Counted from the stretch's first letter, positions 46,102-55,466 are shown. The stretch is DNA of 64,000 bases from Paenisporosarcina macmurdoensis (GCF_042658845.1 NZ_JBHSRI010000025.1:248001-312000); one strand, 5' to 3'. A program made the numbers and translations. Notes: generated from the letters alone by a model not told the origin.

Positions 46102-46788
46102 ATGGATTATTGTCCAAAGTGCAACCAAAAACAATGTAAATGTGAGCGGGGTCCAAGAGGGCCAAGAGGATACCAAGGACCCAAAGGTGAACAAGGACCA
46201 ACTGGACCAAGCGGAATTCAAGGCGTTCAAGGAACCAGAGGAAAACAAGGACCCGTTGGACGAACAGGACTAACAGGTGAAACAGGACCCCAAGGATTAA
46301 GGGGTGAGCAGGGACCCATTGGATTAAGAGGCGAACCTGGAGTTGCAGGTCCACAAGGTGAACAAGGAGTTGTAGGTCCACAAGGTGAACAAGGATCACC
46401 AGGAACATTCAATTCAGCTTATGGATTTGCCTACTCACAATCGGAAAATTCCACATCAGGTGATGTGAAATTTATCATCGCTGGTCCTTGCCAGGATATT
46501 GAATTAATACGAGAAGGATTAAAGGTTTTAAAAGCGGGAGTCTATCAAATTAGCTATAAAGTGGTAATAGAAACAACAGCCCTCACTTGCATTCCATCCA
46601 CATTTCAATTGAAAATCAATGATGCAATCAAGATTGTATCATCAGTAACGGAATCCACAACTGCCACCACTCTTACTTCCACGGTATTGAGTTCCTTACT
46701 TGAAGGTGATGTTGTAACACTAGTTGGCGAATTACAAGAACGTTTTAGCTACAAGCTAGCTACCTTACAAATCATTCAAGTTGGATAA
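46102..46788 (+). CDS. collagen-like spore-surface protein
   Basis: A 228-residue protein after AAAGGAGG. N-terminal cysteine cluster CPKCNQKQCKC (C4, C7, C12, C14), then 28 uninterrupted Gly-X-Y triplets (17-100), then a C1q/TNF-like C-terminal domain of about 125 residues that would trimerise the stalk. This is the layout of BclA-type exosporium filaments, but the usual exosporium leader is not visible; the Cys cluster may anchor it instead. Likely co-transcribed with the PKD gene. A terminator follows at 46797. Confidence 0.88.
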   Translation: MDYCPKCNQKQCKCERGPRGPRGYQGPKGEQGPTGPSGIQGVQGTRGKQGPVGRTGLTGETGPQGLRGEQGPIGLRGEPGVAGPQGEQGVVGPQGEQGSPGTFNSAYGFAYSQSENSTSGDVKFIIAGPCQDIELIREGLKVLKAGVYQISYKVVIETTALTCIPSTFQLKINDAIKIVSSVTESTTATTLTSTVLSSLLEGDVVTLVGELQERFSYKLATLQIIQVG

Positions 46789-46796
46789 TACGACGA

Positions 46797-46845
46797 AAGA
46801 GACACATCTATTCTGTTTATATCAGATTAGATGTGTCTCTATTTA
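46797..46845. terminator. terminator between convergent genes
   Basis: AGAGACACATCTA pairs with TAGATGTGTCTCT, followed by ATTT; serves the collagen-like gene and possibly the reverse-strand AHSA1 gene. Confidence 0.75.
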
Positions 46846-46874
46846 CATGTTATCCACTTATGACATTCGAATTG

Positions 46875-47327
46875 CTAGATGGTTACTTTCATGATTTCCC
46901 CAGTTTCAAGGTAACTCTTTAAATTGCTTAAAATGAAAGGCCATCCGTTATTTAATCCTCTAAAGGTATTGGGTTCATCTACATAATCTGCGTCCATTAA
47001 ATTCTCATGAATCAATGTAAGTTTCACGATGTCTTCGCTTATTTCTTGTAAATGAAAGGTGACGACAGTCGGCTCTAACCGAATCGTTTCATCGGACACA
47101 CTCTCCCATGTGTAAGACATTTCCTGGTGAGGTTCGTAGCTCAAAATTTCTCCGAAATCCGTCACTTCACCTCGAGAATATTCTACTCGCGAGCCCACTT
47201 GCCAATCAGATTGAATGGCAGTTCCAAAAAAGTATTGTTCCGTATGATTTGTATTTGTCAAAGCATCCCAAACTTTCTCTGCTGTTGACGAAATATAGGT
47301 TACATATTGATAAGTAGATGGTTTCAT
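46875..47327 (-). CDS. SRPBCC/AHSA1-like protein
   Basis: A 150-residue START-like fold protein: YISSTAEKVWDALTN at the N-terminus, VGSRVEYSRGEVTDFGEIL in the middle, GLNNGWPFILSNLKSYLETG at the end, all typical of the AHSA1 (activator of Hsp90 ATPase homologue 1-like) group. GGAGGATC precedes the ATG. Bacterial members bind small hydrophobic ligands; role unknown. Monocistronic. Confidence 0.88.
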   Translation of the reverse strand: MKPSTYQYVTYISSTAEKVWDALTNTNHTEQYFFGTAIQSDWQVGSRVEYSRGEVTDFGEILSYEPHQEMSYTWESVSDETIRLEPTVVTFHLQEISEDIVKLTLIHENLMDADYVDEPNTFRGLNNGWPFILSNLKSYLETGEIMKVTI

Positions 47328-47430
47328 AAAGATCCTCCTAGTAATTTGGATTATTTGTGTTTAGTTCTCGTTCAAACGAAGAAATCCTTTATTTTCAGAG
47401 TGAAATCACGAAAAGAGGAGTGTCCCCAAC

Positions 47431-47459
47431 AAAAAAGGCTTTTGGATTTAACCAAAAGC
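47431..47459 (-). terminator. terminator after ATP-grasp gene
   Basis: Minus strand: GCTTTTGG, loop, CCAAAAGC, then CTTTTTT. Confidence 0.75.
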
Positions 47460-47471
47460 ACTAAAAGAGTT

Positions 47472-48764
47472 TCAGAATCCAGCTAACGTTTTTGCATAGA
47501 GAAATGGTGCGGGAAGAATAGTTGGAAGAACAAGTTGTTCAGCATCGGATCTGCTTAGCTTTTTTTCTGCTGCAAAATTGAGTTGAGCCTCAAGAAGCCA
47601 TATTCTTAATTCTTCATCTATTATTAAATCTATAGCTGTTTCTCCAATTTTGTATCCAGATTTTTCGATCTCGGCTATGGCCTTTTTGCATAGGTCGAAG
47701 ATGATTGTTTTTAACTGCTCAATTTTTTCAGAATCTAGTTGAAAATATTGATGCAGGGTTTTTTCACCAGGCATCATATTCTCTCTATTGATGAAATTTG
47801 AAATGATGCTACCATCTTTAGCTATTTTGGATTCCATACCAGATAAAAACCATTCTTTATTTTGATCTTTGTGTAAATAAATCCTGAAATCGATTTTTTT
47901 CCCTGCTATTATACTGGGAATTTCCTGTTGAATTAAATAGGAACCTTTAAGCTTTTTTTTCAGAACCCTATTTAATTGTTTTTTATTTTTAATAAGGATT
48001 GTATTGAATGAACCATCCGTTAACTGATAACCTGCTGCATTCTTTTTTAAGTGGAAGATGCCTTTACCTTGAGATTTATTAGATGGCTTTAAATAAATAG
48101 AGGTATAGTTTTCTACCATATTCAGCACGGTTTTACTATTTACATATTTAATGGTTTTAGGTATGTGAGATTCTAAATCAGGTTGGTTTATCAGTAATGA
48201 CCAGAATTTTAGTTTATTAATGGTATTGGGATAATTAAAAATGGGATTAAAGAGTTTAGCTGTTTTTTTTGATAATGAAATTCTATTGTATACAACGTTT
48301 GGAAATGGGAAGAGACCTTTGATGAATTCTTTATTTTTTGGCTCGAAATAATACCCTTCGATCGTGTTAGTTATTCTATTGATATTTTTTGGTCTAAACA
48401 AAAAAATAAGACCTCTAATTTCTTCATACTTTGCAAAACGTATGAGCATTTGTTGTGGATCATCATAGAACTTTTCCTGAGGAATAAAACCTATAACAGG
48501 CCCCATATATAGATTGTTTTCTTGAAAATAACAATCATAAGGCAAGTCAGGAATAATAATAGGGCTAAATGTATTTTGAGGAATCAATAATTGATAGTCT
48601 GGTAATTGATTATCAATTATTAAAAAGAGTTCTTTTGACACCTGCCCAAAGTGCAACACGATTCTGTTGGACTTCGTATTGATTTCTTGAAGGGTGAATT
48701 GATTTATATGAAGAAAATTCGGATTTGATTGATTTGCTATCTTGATTAAAAACAGTATAAACAT
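47472..48764 (-). CDS. YheC/YheD-type ATP-grasp protein, N-terminus uncertain
   Basis: A 430-residue paralogue of the protein at 28880: beta domain with NRIVLHFGQVSKELF and LYMGPVIGFIP, ATP-grasp with IYLKPSNKSQGKGIF, IQQEIPS, KIDFRIYLHKDQ and WLLEAQLNF. The ATG at 48764 directly abuts GGAG, so it is a poor start. A better one, ATG 48813, overlaps the racemase stop (TAATG) but is in another frame. A one-base shift near the T run at 48745-48755 would join them. The true N-terminus is probably encoded from 48813. Coat-associated role inferred from family. Confidence 0.8.
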   Translation of the reverse strand: MFILFLIKIANQSNPNFLHINQFTLQEINTKSNRIVLHFGQVSKELFLIIDNQLPDYQLLIPQNTFSPIIIPDLPYDCYFQENNLYMGPVIGFIPQEKFYDDPQQMLIRFAKYEEIRGLIFLFRPKNINRITNTIEGYYFEPKNKEFIKGLFPFPNVVYNRISLSKKTAKLFNPIFNYPNTINKLKFWSLLINQPDLESHIPKTIKYVNSKTVLNMVENYTSIYLKPSNKSQGKGIFHLKKNAAGYQLTDGSFNTILIKNKKQLNRVLKKKLKGSYLIQQEIPSIIAGKKIDFRIYLHKDQNKEWFLSGMESKIAKDGSIISNFINRENMMPGEKTLHQYFQLDSEKIEQLKTIIFDLCKKAIAEIEKSGYKIGETAIDLIIDEELRIWLLEAQLNFAAEKKLSRSDAEQLVLPTILPAPFLYAKTLAGF

Positions 48765-48812
48765 CTCCTTTTGAATAGTTAAAAAATAAGTATTTGTAAC
48801 GTTCTATAGGCA

Positions 48813-49508
48813 TTAGAGACCTTTAGATACAGCAAGCTGTGCCAACATTAGCGTTGGGTCTAATTTGTCAATTTTTTCATTGAGAAAGGGAAATAAAAGA
48901 GGTAATTCACTGCAGCCACCTAAAATGTGCATGACACCTTGATTTGCATAGTCATCTAACATTTTATTGAATGCCTTTAGATACGGATTGGTCTTAAGTA
49001 ATCCTCCTTTTACACTGCTTATGGCTTCATTCACCATAATTTGTTCTGTATGGCTAGGAATGATTAAAGTAACAGCGGTTTCTTGAAATGCCTTTTGATA
49101 TAACCTTGTATGAATAGTCGTGTGAGTAGCAAGTAGTAGAACCGTCGAATTACTTCCATTGATTTGGTTTAATGTGTGGTCAACCGCATTAGTAATCATG
49201 TTATAAAAAGGAATAGTAATGGAGTCACTAATTTCCTGATACCAGATATGCGCCGTATTACACGGCATGATAATAAAGTCCGCTCCTGCTTTTTGAAGAA
49301 TTTGTGCACCTTTAATAAGCTCTGGTAAAGGAGATTCGCTCCCTGGATTTAAAGCGTTCATGCGAGGTGGGATTTTGGGGTTATTATTAATAATAATGTG
49401 GAGATGATCCTGATCCGAAATCGCTGGTGTGTTGGAAATAATTTTATTAAATAAATCAACTGTGGCTGATGGTCCCATCCCTCCGAGAATTCCAATTGTT
49501 TTAGACAG
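48813..49508 (-). CDS. aspartate/glutamate racemase family protein, possible CTG start
   Basis: The frame contains MPCNTAHIWYQ (first catalytic Cys) and ILGGCSELPLL (second catalytic Cys), the two-cysteine centre of Asp/Glu racemases. The first ATG (49478) would delete the conserved N-terminal strand TIGILGGMGPSATVDLF. That strand is encoded upstream in frame, reached from CTG at 49508, with AGGAGG nine bases before it. A non-AUG start is therefore likely. Product about 231 residues, normal for the family. The next gene starts within its stop codon, so it is translationally coupled to the ATP-grasp gene. Confidence 0.82.
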   Translation of the reverse strand: MSKTIGILGGMGPSATVDLFNKIISNTPAISDQDHLHIIINNNPKIPPRMNALNPGSESPLPELIKGAQILQKAGADFIIMPCNTAHIWYQEISDSITIPFYNMITNAVDHTLNQINGSNSTVLLLATHTTIHTRLYQKAFQETAVTLIIPSHTEQIMVNEAISSVKGGLLKTNPYLKAFNKMLDDYANQGVMHILGGCSELPLLFPFLNEKIDKLDPTLMLAQLAVSKGL

Positions 49509-49641
49509 ATTAATCTCCCTCCTAGTTTTGATTTGTCCTACTCTACTGATTTTGAATACCTTTATAGTCTATTCACGAGAAAACAATAAATATAGACGTA
49601 ATACATAGACGGTTAACTAGAAAACAACAAGGGAAAATCGT

Positions 49642-49736
49642 TTAGTTGTAAATTTTCCTTACTTAGTTGTAAAAATAGAGCATTTAGTTGTAATTTTGAC
49701 CACTTTAGTTGTAAAATTCACGACTTTAGTTGTAAT
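49642..49736. repeat. array of five TTAGTTGTAA units with exact 21-base period
   Basis: TTAGTTGTAA starts at 49642, 49663, 49684, 49705 and 49726. The 11 bases between units differ. It lies in the divergent gap between the racemase and the helicase genes (49509-49961). The gap also holds a perfect 22-base palindrome GCTTTTGGCTATAGCCAAAAGC at 49783-49804. No gene otherwise. Confidence 0.9.
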
Positions 49737-49961
49737 AGTAAAATAACGGAACTTTTAAAGAGGAGTATTACCTACAGAAATGGCTTTTGGCTATAGCCAA
49801 AAGCAGTAATAACGCTTCTAAACGATATAGATAGGTTCATGTGGCTAGAAATTGCATTTCGAAGGTGGCAATGTATAGAATATTTCCCAAAACTGACAAA
49901 AAGGTTTCTCGATGAGCGGTCGATTTGAGAGCGACAATCCTTTACAATAGGAAGATATGGT

Positions 49962-52900
49962 TTGGACGGGTTAGGAGTGTGTAACGCAGTGAATGTAGTG
50001 AAAAGTTCGGATATAACGCGATGTAATTTGTCCGTGAGTAGCCGGTTTAGGAAGAGTAAACCGAAAATGGCTGAAGAGATGACTAGCTTGTTAAATGCGT
50101 CTCCGATCCTCAATGTTCATATGGAACGTCTTTCAGATGGCCAAGTGAATCAAAAACGAGTGTCATTATATATAGAATCAGAAACAGTATCAGGTACCCC
50201 AGTAATGGAGTGCGAATGGATTGGTAATGGGCTTGAGGTTGCTCATTTCTATGTCACTAAAAAGCGCTTGCAATTAGGCAATAACAGACATATGCAAGCG
50301 AAGATGGCGTTTGATCGAAAAGGTCTTGTATCAACAGAAATGACGCTTTCTCTATACAGAATCATTCAGGCTCTACCCATAGCTTCAGAACAATCGGAGT
50401 ACGTAAAGAAACGAATTTCTAGCTGGGAATCTTATTTGCGTGTAATGGAACGAAATGCAGATGTAGAGAGACTTGAAATCGGGATTCGTGGCGCTCGCAT
50501 AAGTTTGGATTTTCGAAAAGTAACATTTGAGCTACAGAAGCTGCCAAATGGTTTTGATAAGTATTACAAAAAATCGGCCGTTAAATTAGTCGAGACAAAC
50601 CAAAGCCTCGGGAGTGTTGTGCAAGTCCAAATGGGCAAACGAACAATCGATGTGGAACTCGGTAAAGATCTTCAAGAAAAGGCGAGAGAAGGTAAATGGA
50701 GAGTTCCAGTTAGCGGAAAGCTCGCTTTCGATAATGTAGCGGAAATGGCACAAATCAATCGTCTGAAGGATGGTTTCAAACGGCTAGAAAACGGTTGGGC
50801 TGTCAATCCAAACCTAGAGAAACTGCTTTTTGAGAAACGTCCAACGGTGCGAAAAGGGAAAGTTCCTGAAGATTTAACCTTCAAGCAAAATCTCAACGAT
50901 TTTCAAAGACAAGCGGTAGAAGGTGCAATTGCCGCACAGGATTTGTATGTCATACAAGGGCCGCCTGGAACAGGGAAGACCACAGTCATCTCTGAAATTT
51001 GCTACCAACATTCGAAGATGGGGTTAAAAACGCTTGTTGCGTCACAATCAAATTTGGCGGTAGATAATGCACTTGGAAAACTGATGACGGATCAAGACAT
51101 TCGAATTTTACGAATCGGCCGTAGCGAAAGTATCGAAGAAGAAGGGCAGCGTTTTGTAGAAGAAAAAGTTGCTCTTTACTGGAAGGAGCAGACGCTATCT
51201 TCTATTCAAACACATGTCAATCAATTCGAAATAGAAGGACAGGCCTTACTTTCTTCTATTAAAGAAACAGAAACGACGATTCGAAATTTGAAGTATGAAA
51301 TAGCGGATTTGGAATCGAAGAAAATCGAAAAGAATCAAGCGAAAGAGAAGCTAATTAAGCTTAAGCTCGATTTAACTACTAGTCACACTTACGTTCAAGA
51401 ATTGAATCGTAAAAAAGCCCAAGTCGATTTTCATTTTGACATGAGCAAGGATTTATTAGAGGATGCACAAAGTCGTCATGAGAGATTACAAGGTCAAGTA
51501 ACTCTTTTCTCAGGAACCGGTGAATTCGCAAAGCATCAAACTCGACTTCAAGATGAAATTCAAAAACTTCAGAAACAGTTGAAGTATTTGCAAATTGAAA
51601 CAGCTCTTCAACAAAGAAGAATTGAGCGACAGGAGTTAGCGGATAAGCTGAAGACCTATTCAGCTATACAAGTGACTTTGGAGAACATAGCTAAGCAAAT
51701 TCAAAGTGTTAAAAAAATCACCGACCTACAATCGTTGATTGGCAATGAACCATGGACTCGCGCTTCAGAAATCCGTTCAATTATTCATCATATGGACCGA
51801 TTACGTCTGAACTATCAATCTTCTATCCAAGCTGGAGGCAACCAATCCGAAATAGATGTGACCCTAAATAAAGCCATTGTCTATGCGGAACAGCAGCTGA
51901 ATGCGCATCAATATAACATGAAGATGCTGGCTAAGAAGATATCGATGCTACCAACTTTAGAAGGATCTAAATTAGAGGCACCTTACGTAAACAAAGTGGT
52001 GGATGCTTTTCGAGAATATGCAAAAAAAATGAAAGGGTTCCGTGAGCCTTTAAATCAAAACGATAGACAAAAACTATCTTCCATTTATGAACATATGATG
52101 GTTTTAAAAGTGTCTAAATCCAAGACTTTGAAAAATCTCGGTGCACAAGAAAAAGGCAATGAGCAAATAAAGAACGAAATTATCACTACCTTTGAAAAGC
52201 TGAAAGAGGTCGTGGGACAAGTACTGGGGAAGCATCAGCAAGAAATTGATACGGAGTTATCTTTAATGAGCCCACAACTTAATGAACTAGACGATTTGAT
52301 TGTTTCTATTGAAAAGACCCTTGCCGAACTGGGAGTCAATAAAGAGGTATTCGCACCAATCGTCGAAGTGGAAAAGGTTCTGGCAGAAAAAGAACTAGAA
52401 CTTAAGCAAATGGGAACAGAAGAAAGTTATATAGAAGGTTTAGTCGAAACAACTTCCGCTCAACAAGCGGTGGTACAAAAACGCAAGCAAGAAATGACTC
52501 AATTCAACCATACGATGAATGAAATCGATCAAAAGATGGATGATGAACAGATGAAACAAACGGCTTTCGGTAAAGAAGTGACTGATTTAGAAGCAATCGT
52601 TCTAATCGACGTAGAAACTGTATTGCTCGAAGTTAAATCGACTCATGAAAAAATTTCTTTGCAATTAAATGAGTTAAAGAGAAAAGAAACCTTCTTGAAT
52701 GTATCGAATGACATTCGTCTGGAATGGCAAGAGATGCTTGGTGAATCAACAGCTTACGATTTAGATGAAATCAAGAAGTTGTATATCCAGTATGCGAATG
52801 TCATTGGCGTTACTTGCTCGATTTCTGCGAGTAAAGATTTTGTAAACCAATACCCCGATTTTGACGTAGTCATTATTGATGAAGTGTCGAAAGCGACGCC

Positions 52901-53819
52901 ACCGGAATTACTATTGCCCATGTTAAAAGGGAAGAAAATCATTTTAGTAGGCGACCATCATCAATTACCTCCTTTAGTCGGGCAGGACACGATGGATGAA
53001 GTGTTGGAAGATATAAAAGATCCATCAGAAAAAGCTGAATTAAAATCAATTTTGAAAGAATCCATTTTTGAGCGTTTATTTAAGGATTTGCCTGAAGACA
53101 GCAAAACGACTCTTCGTATTCAATATCGAATGCATGAGCACATTATGGAAACCATCAATCCTTTTTACCTCGAAAAGAATTATGGATTGGAGTGTGGGCT
53201 GGTCAATTCCAATAAAGAGCGAGATCACTTGCTTGATGGCAAGTTGTTTAAACGGGGACAGCATATTCTTTGGTACGATATGCCGAATGAGAGAGGTTTC
53301 TTAGAGGAACGGGAACAACATAGCCGCAGCTTTTTCAATGCAGCGGAGCTGAAGCAAACCCGTGAATTGTTGCTCGATTTGAACCAGGCAACTGCATCAG
53401 CGAAAAGAGAAGGTCGTTTAGATGCGCATGTGAAGAAAAAGGTGGGTATCATCAGTTTCTACGGGGAACAAGTGAAGAAAGTGAACCGTTTGCTCAGTCA
53501 GGAACTTGACCTTCCACATCTGCATTGCAGAACAGGTACTGTCGATAAGTTCCAAGGGATGGAAATGGACGTTATCATCTTGAGCTTCGTAAGGAATCAT
53601 CTTCAGCCAGATGGAAACATTGGGTTCCTGAAAGATTACCGACGATTGAACGTTGCGCTTTCGAGAGCACGTGAGCTTCTAATGATTGTCGGCAGCGTGG
53701 AGATGTTTACACAAAAAGCACATGGAGAATCACAAAAAGCCATGTTCCAACATGTTTTAAAGGTAGTGGAGCAACACAAAGGGCTGAAAGAATTGGAAAC
53801 TAGCGTAGGCAGGAAGTGA
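49962..53819 (+). CDS. DNA2/NAM7-type SF1 helicase with long coiled coil
   Basis: A 1285-residue protein. N-terminal region about 1-300 has no recognised motif. Walker A is YVIQGPPGTGKTTVISEI near 330, motif Ia LVASQSNLAVDNAL, a coiled coil of about 500 residues (about 400-910), Walker B VVIIDEVSKATPPELL near 970, motif III LVGDHHQLPPL, IQYRMHEHI (IV), TVDKFQGMEMDVIILS (V) and LNVALSRARELLMIVG (VI). The set defines the Upf1/Dna2/NAM7 group. The inserted coiled coil is reminiscent of SMC-like architecture. Start may be GTG 49989. It is followed after four bases by a 260-aa partner gene; together a candidate nucleic-acid defence or repair pair. Confidence 0.88.
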   Translation: MDGLGVCNAVNVVKSSDITRCNLSVSSRFRKSKPKMAEEMTSLLNASPILNVHMERLSDGQVNQKRVSLYIESETVSGTPVMECEWIGNGLEVAHFYVTKKRLQLGNNRHMQAKMAFDRKGLVSTEMTLSLYRIIQALPIASEQSEYVKKRISSWESYLRVMERNADVERLEIGIRGARISLDFRKVTFELQKLPNGFDKYYKKSAVKLVETNQSLGSVVQVQMGKRTIDVELGKDLQEKAREGKWRVPVSGKLAFDNVAEMAQINRLKDGFKRLENGWAVNPNLEKLLFEKRPTVRKGKVPEDLTFKQNLNDFQRQAVEGAIAAQDLYVIQGPPGTGKTTVISEICYQHSKMGLKTLVASQSNLAVDNALGKLMTDQDIRILRIGRSESIEEEGQRFVEEKVALYWKEQTLSSIQTHVNQFEIEGQALLSSIKETETTIRNLKYEIADLESKKIEKNQAKEKLIKLKLDLTTSHTYVQELNRKKAQVDFHFDMSKDLLEDAQSRHERLQGQVTLFSGTGEFAKHQTRLQDEIQKLQKQLKYLQIETALQQRRIERQELADKLKTYSAIQVTLENIAKQIQSVKKITDLQSLIGNEPWTRASEIRSIIHHMDRLRLNYQSSIQAGGNQSEIDVTLNKAIVYAEQQLNAHQYNMKMLAKKISMLPTLEGSKLEAPYVNKVVDAFREYAKKMKGFREPLNQNDRQKLSSIYEHMMVLKVSKSKTLKNLGAQEKGNEQIKNEIITTFEKLKEVVGQVLGKHQQEIDTELSLMSPQLNELDDLIVSIEKTLAELGVNKEVFAPIVEVEKVLAEKELELKQMGTEESYIEGLVETTSAQQAVVQKRKQEMTQFNHTMNEIDQKMDDEQMKQTAFGKEVTDLEAIVLIDVETVLLEVKSTHEKISLQLNELKRKETFLNVSNDIRLEWQEMLGESTAYDLDEIKKLYIQYANVIGVTCSISASKDFVNQYPDFDVVIIDEVSKATPPELLLPMLKGKKIILVGDHHQLPPLVGQDTMDEVLEDIKDPSEKAELKSILKESIFERLFKDLPEDSKTTLRIQYRMHEHIMETINPFYLEKNYGLECGLVNSNKERDHLLDGKLFKRGQHILWYDMPNERGFLEEREQHSRSFFNAAELKQTRELLLDLNQATASAKREGRLDAHVKKKVGIISFYGEQVKKVNRLLSQELDLPHLHCRTGTVDKFQGMEMDVIILSFVRNHLQPDGNIGFLKDYRRLNVALSRARELLMIVGSVEMFTQKAHGESQKAMFQHVLKVVEQHKGLKELETSVGRK

Positions 53820-53823
53820 TCGT

Positions 53824-54606
53824 TTGACTAAAAATCTGCAAGTAGAGGCAGAAATATCAAAAATATCGGCCATGTTGCTAGAGCAATCCCATTTGCGCTT
53901 ACTGGGTAGTGACAACTGGGCTTTTCCTCTGCAACTAGCAGATATACAGATGAAAACGGTTGTTCGGAGTCAAATGGACGTATTGATGAAAATGATTCTG
54001 AAAATCTTAGAGAGATTGGAAGTAAAACAGCCGAACGAAATCAGTGAATTGCTGGCGGTTGAAACCATTTTTATCGATCATATGCTAGAGTTGATGATTC
54101 AAAGCAATATGGTTGAGAAAACAGACACCATCTATCGACTAACCCCTAGTGGCTCCATGCATTTAACCAAAGGTACGTTTGCACATGATCCGATGGACGA
54201 AGATGTGGAAATCGCCTATAGCCCTTATCATAATGAATCCTTGGAGCGAGATATTGGTCGCAACATATTAGATGAGGACGAAAAGATGCCGGATTTCCGG
54301 TTTGAAAATGAAACCGACTTGGTTGATGTAAAGAACCTGAATGAATTACACATCAGACAAATGATAGAGAATTCGGGTTATGAATTTTTAGTTGAAAATG
54401 GCCAAAAAGTAATTGAAGAAATATGTTCGATTGACCTGAAGGAGAGCTTGCGAGCAGTATGCCTCGAATTCCATTTACACGACCGCACGGAAGATACAGT
54501 TTTTATAAGGGTTTGGAATACATGGACGGGTAAATTTGACCCGCTATTTGAAAATGAACTCAATCAAAAAGAAGCCACTAGATTGCGCAAATTGTATATT
54601 GGTTAG
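53824..54606 (+). CDS. helicase-associated protein, 260 aa
   Basis: TTG at 53824, four bases after the helicase stop, with AGGAAGTGAT before it. About 55-120 looks like a winged helix (EISELLAVETIFIDHMLELMIQ ... YRLTPSG), the rest is acidic alpha/beta ending KEATRLRKLYIG. No family recognised. Tight coupling implies a complex with the helicase. Confidence 0.7.
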   Translation: MTKNLQVEAEISKISAMLLEQSHLRLLGSDNWAFPLQLADIQMKTVVRSQMDVLMKMILKILERLEVKQPNEISELLAVETIFIDHMLELMIQSNMVEKTDTIYRLTPSGSMHLTKGTFAHDPMDEDVEIAYSPYHNESLERDIGRNILDEDEKMPDFRFENETDLVDVKNLNELHIRQMIENSGYEFLVENGQKVIEEICSIDLKESLRAVCLEFHLHDRTEDTVFIRVWNTWTGKFDPLFENELNQKEATRLRKLYIG

Positions 54607-54635
54607 ATGATATAGTTGCTTAAAAATAAGTAAAA

Positions 54636-54684
54636 AAATACCCCCAGCAATCGGTGGTAAACCTGATTGCTAGGGGTATTTGCG
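54636..54684. terminator. bidirectional terminator between convergent genes
   Basis: AAATACCCCCAGCAATC pairs with GATTGCTAGGGGTATTT; serves the helicase unit and bioY. Confidence 0.85.
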
Positions 54685-54691
54685 TATTGGG

Positions 54692-55282
54692 TTATGTTAA
54701 TTTTTGTTTTTCAAGTATCGGTCTTAATCTAAAGCCGAACAAACCTGCAAGTATTGCGAGTATGAGATCTTTAGGCAAGGGAACGGCCATCCATGCCCAA
54801 GCCATTTTGTATGAAAAGCCTTCTGGTGCTGAAAACCAAAGCTTATAAGCTGCGTACATCCAGTTAGTACCGAACAGATAGTTAAATGCAGTTCCTGCTA
54901 ATGCGGCTACTACAAAGCCAACTTTTGTCGGGAACTTTTCAACAATGAGACCAGCAATGTATGCGATGCCTATAAAGGAAAGAATAAAGCCGAAAGTCGG
55001 ACTGATGATTGTGTCGAGGCCACCAGAAAAGCCAGCGAAGACAGGTAATCCAGCTAAACCGATTAATGCATATACAAGCATCGCGATTGCACCAGTTCGT
55101 TTTCCTAGTAAAAGACCGGCAAGTATGGCGAAGAATGTTTGAAGTGTAATTGGAACACCGCCGATGATTAAAAATGCAGAAATATTGGCACCAATCATCA
55201 TTAACGCCGCAAACATCGCCGTTTGTACCAATAGTAACGTGCGTGAATGGTTGGTTGTTCTTGTTGTTGTGGAACTAGTCAT
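54692..55282 (-). CDS. bioY: BioY biotin transporter S-component
   Basis: ATG 55282 follows GGAGGG by six bases; the frame opens to 55342 without support. The 196-residue protein has six membrane helices, with FLIIGGVPITLQTFFAILAG and KRTGAIAMLVYALIGLAGLP typical of BioY. It captures biotin and works with an ECF energising module encoded elsewhere. A BirA-like operator overlaps its -35. Confidence 0.92.
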   Translation of the reverse strand: MTSSTTTRTTNHSRTLLLVQTAMFAALMMIGANISAFLIIGGVPITLQTFFAILAGLLLGKRTGAIAMLVYALIGLAGLPVFAGFSGGLDTIISPTFGFILSFIGIAYIAGLIVEKFPTKVGFVVAALAGTAFNYLFGTNWMYAAYKLWFSAPEGFSYKMAWAWMAVPLPKDLILAILAGLFGFRLRPILEKQKLT

Positions 55283-55312
55283 ATGAACCCTCCAGAAACT
55301 TAATATAGCAAC

Positions 55313-55366
55313 AGTATAAAAGAAAATGAGTTTATATGTCAACGTGTTTTTGTTTTTGGTTAACGT
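55313..55366 (-). promoter_or_regulatory. bioY promoter with BirA-type operator
   Basis: Minus strand: TTGACA (55337-55342), 18 bases, TATACT (55313-55318). The half sites GTTAACC and GTTGACA, separated by about 14 bases (55337-55366), resemble the BirA operator TTGTTAACC-N14/16-GGTTAACAA and cover the -35, so biotin-loaded BirA would repress. Confidence 0.65.
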
Positions 55367-55466
55367 AAAATTAGATAATCTTCCATATGGAGGATAGTGA
55401 CCTAAGAAACTAACTCTTTATAGAATGGAAGCAAAATAATATCCAAGCTATGTTCATTTTTTGCTG

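Noticed and set aside
46085..46412. Two reverse-strand frames opposite the collagen-like gene
   Set aside because: They are complements of Gly-X-Y codons, low-complexity, without ribosome binding sites.
49618..49744. Open frame through the 21-base array giving a heptad LVVxxxx peptide
   Set aside because: No start codon or ribosome binding site; openness follows from a period divisible by three. The 61402 array is closed in all frames.
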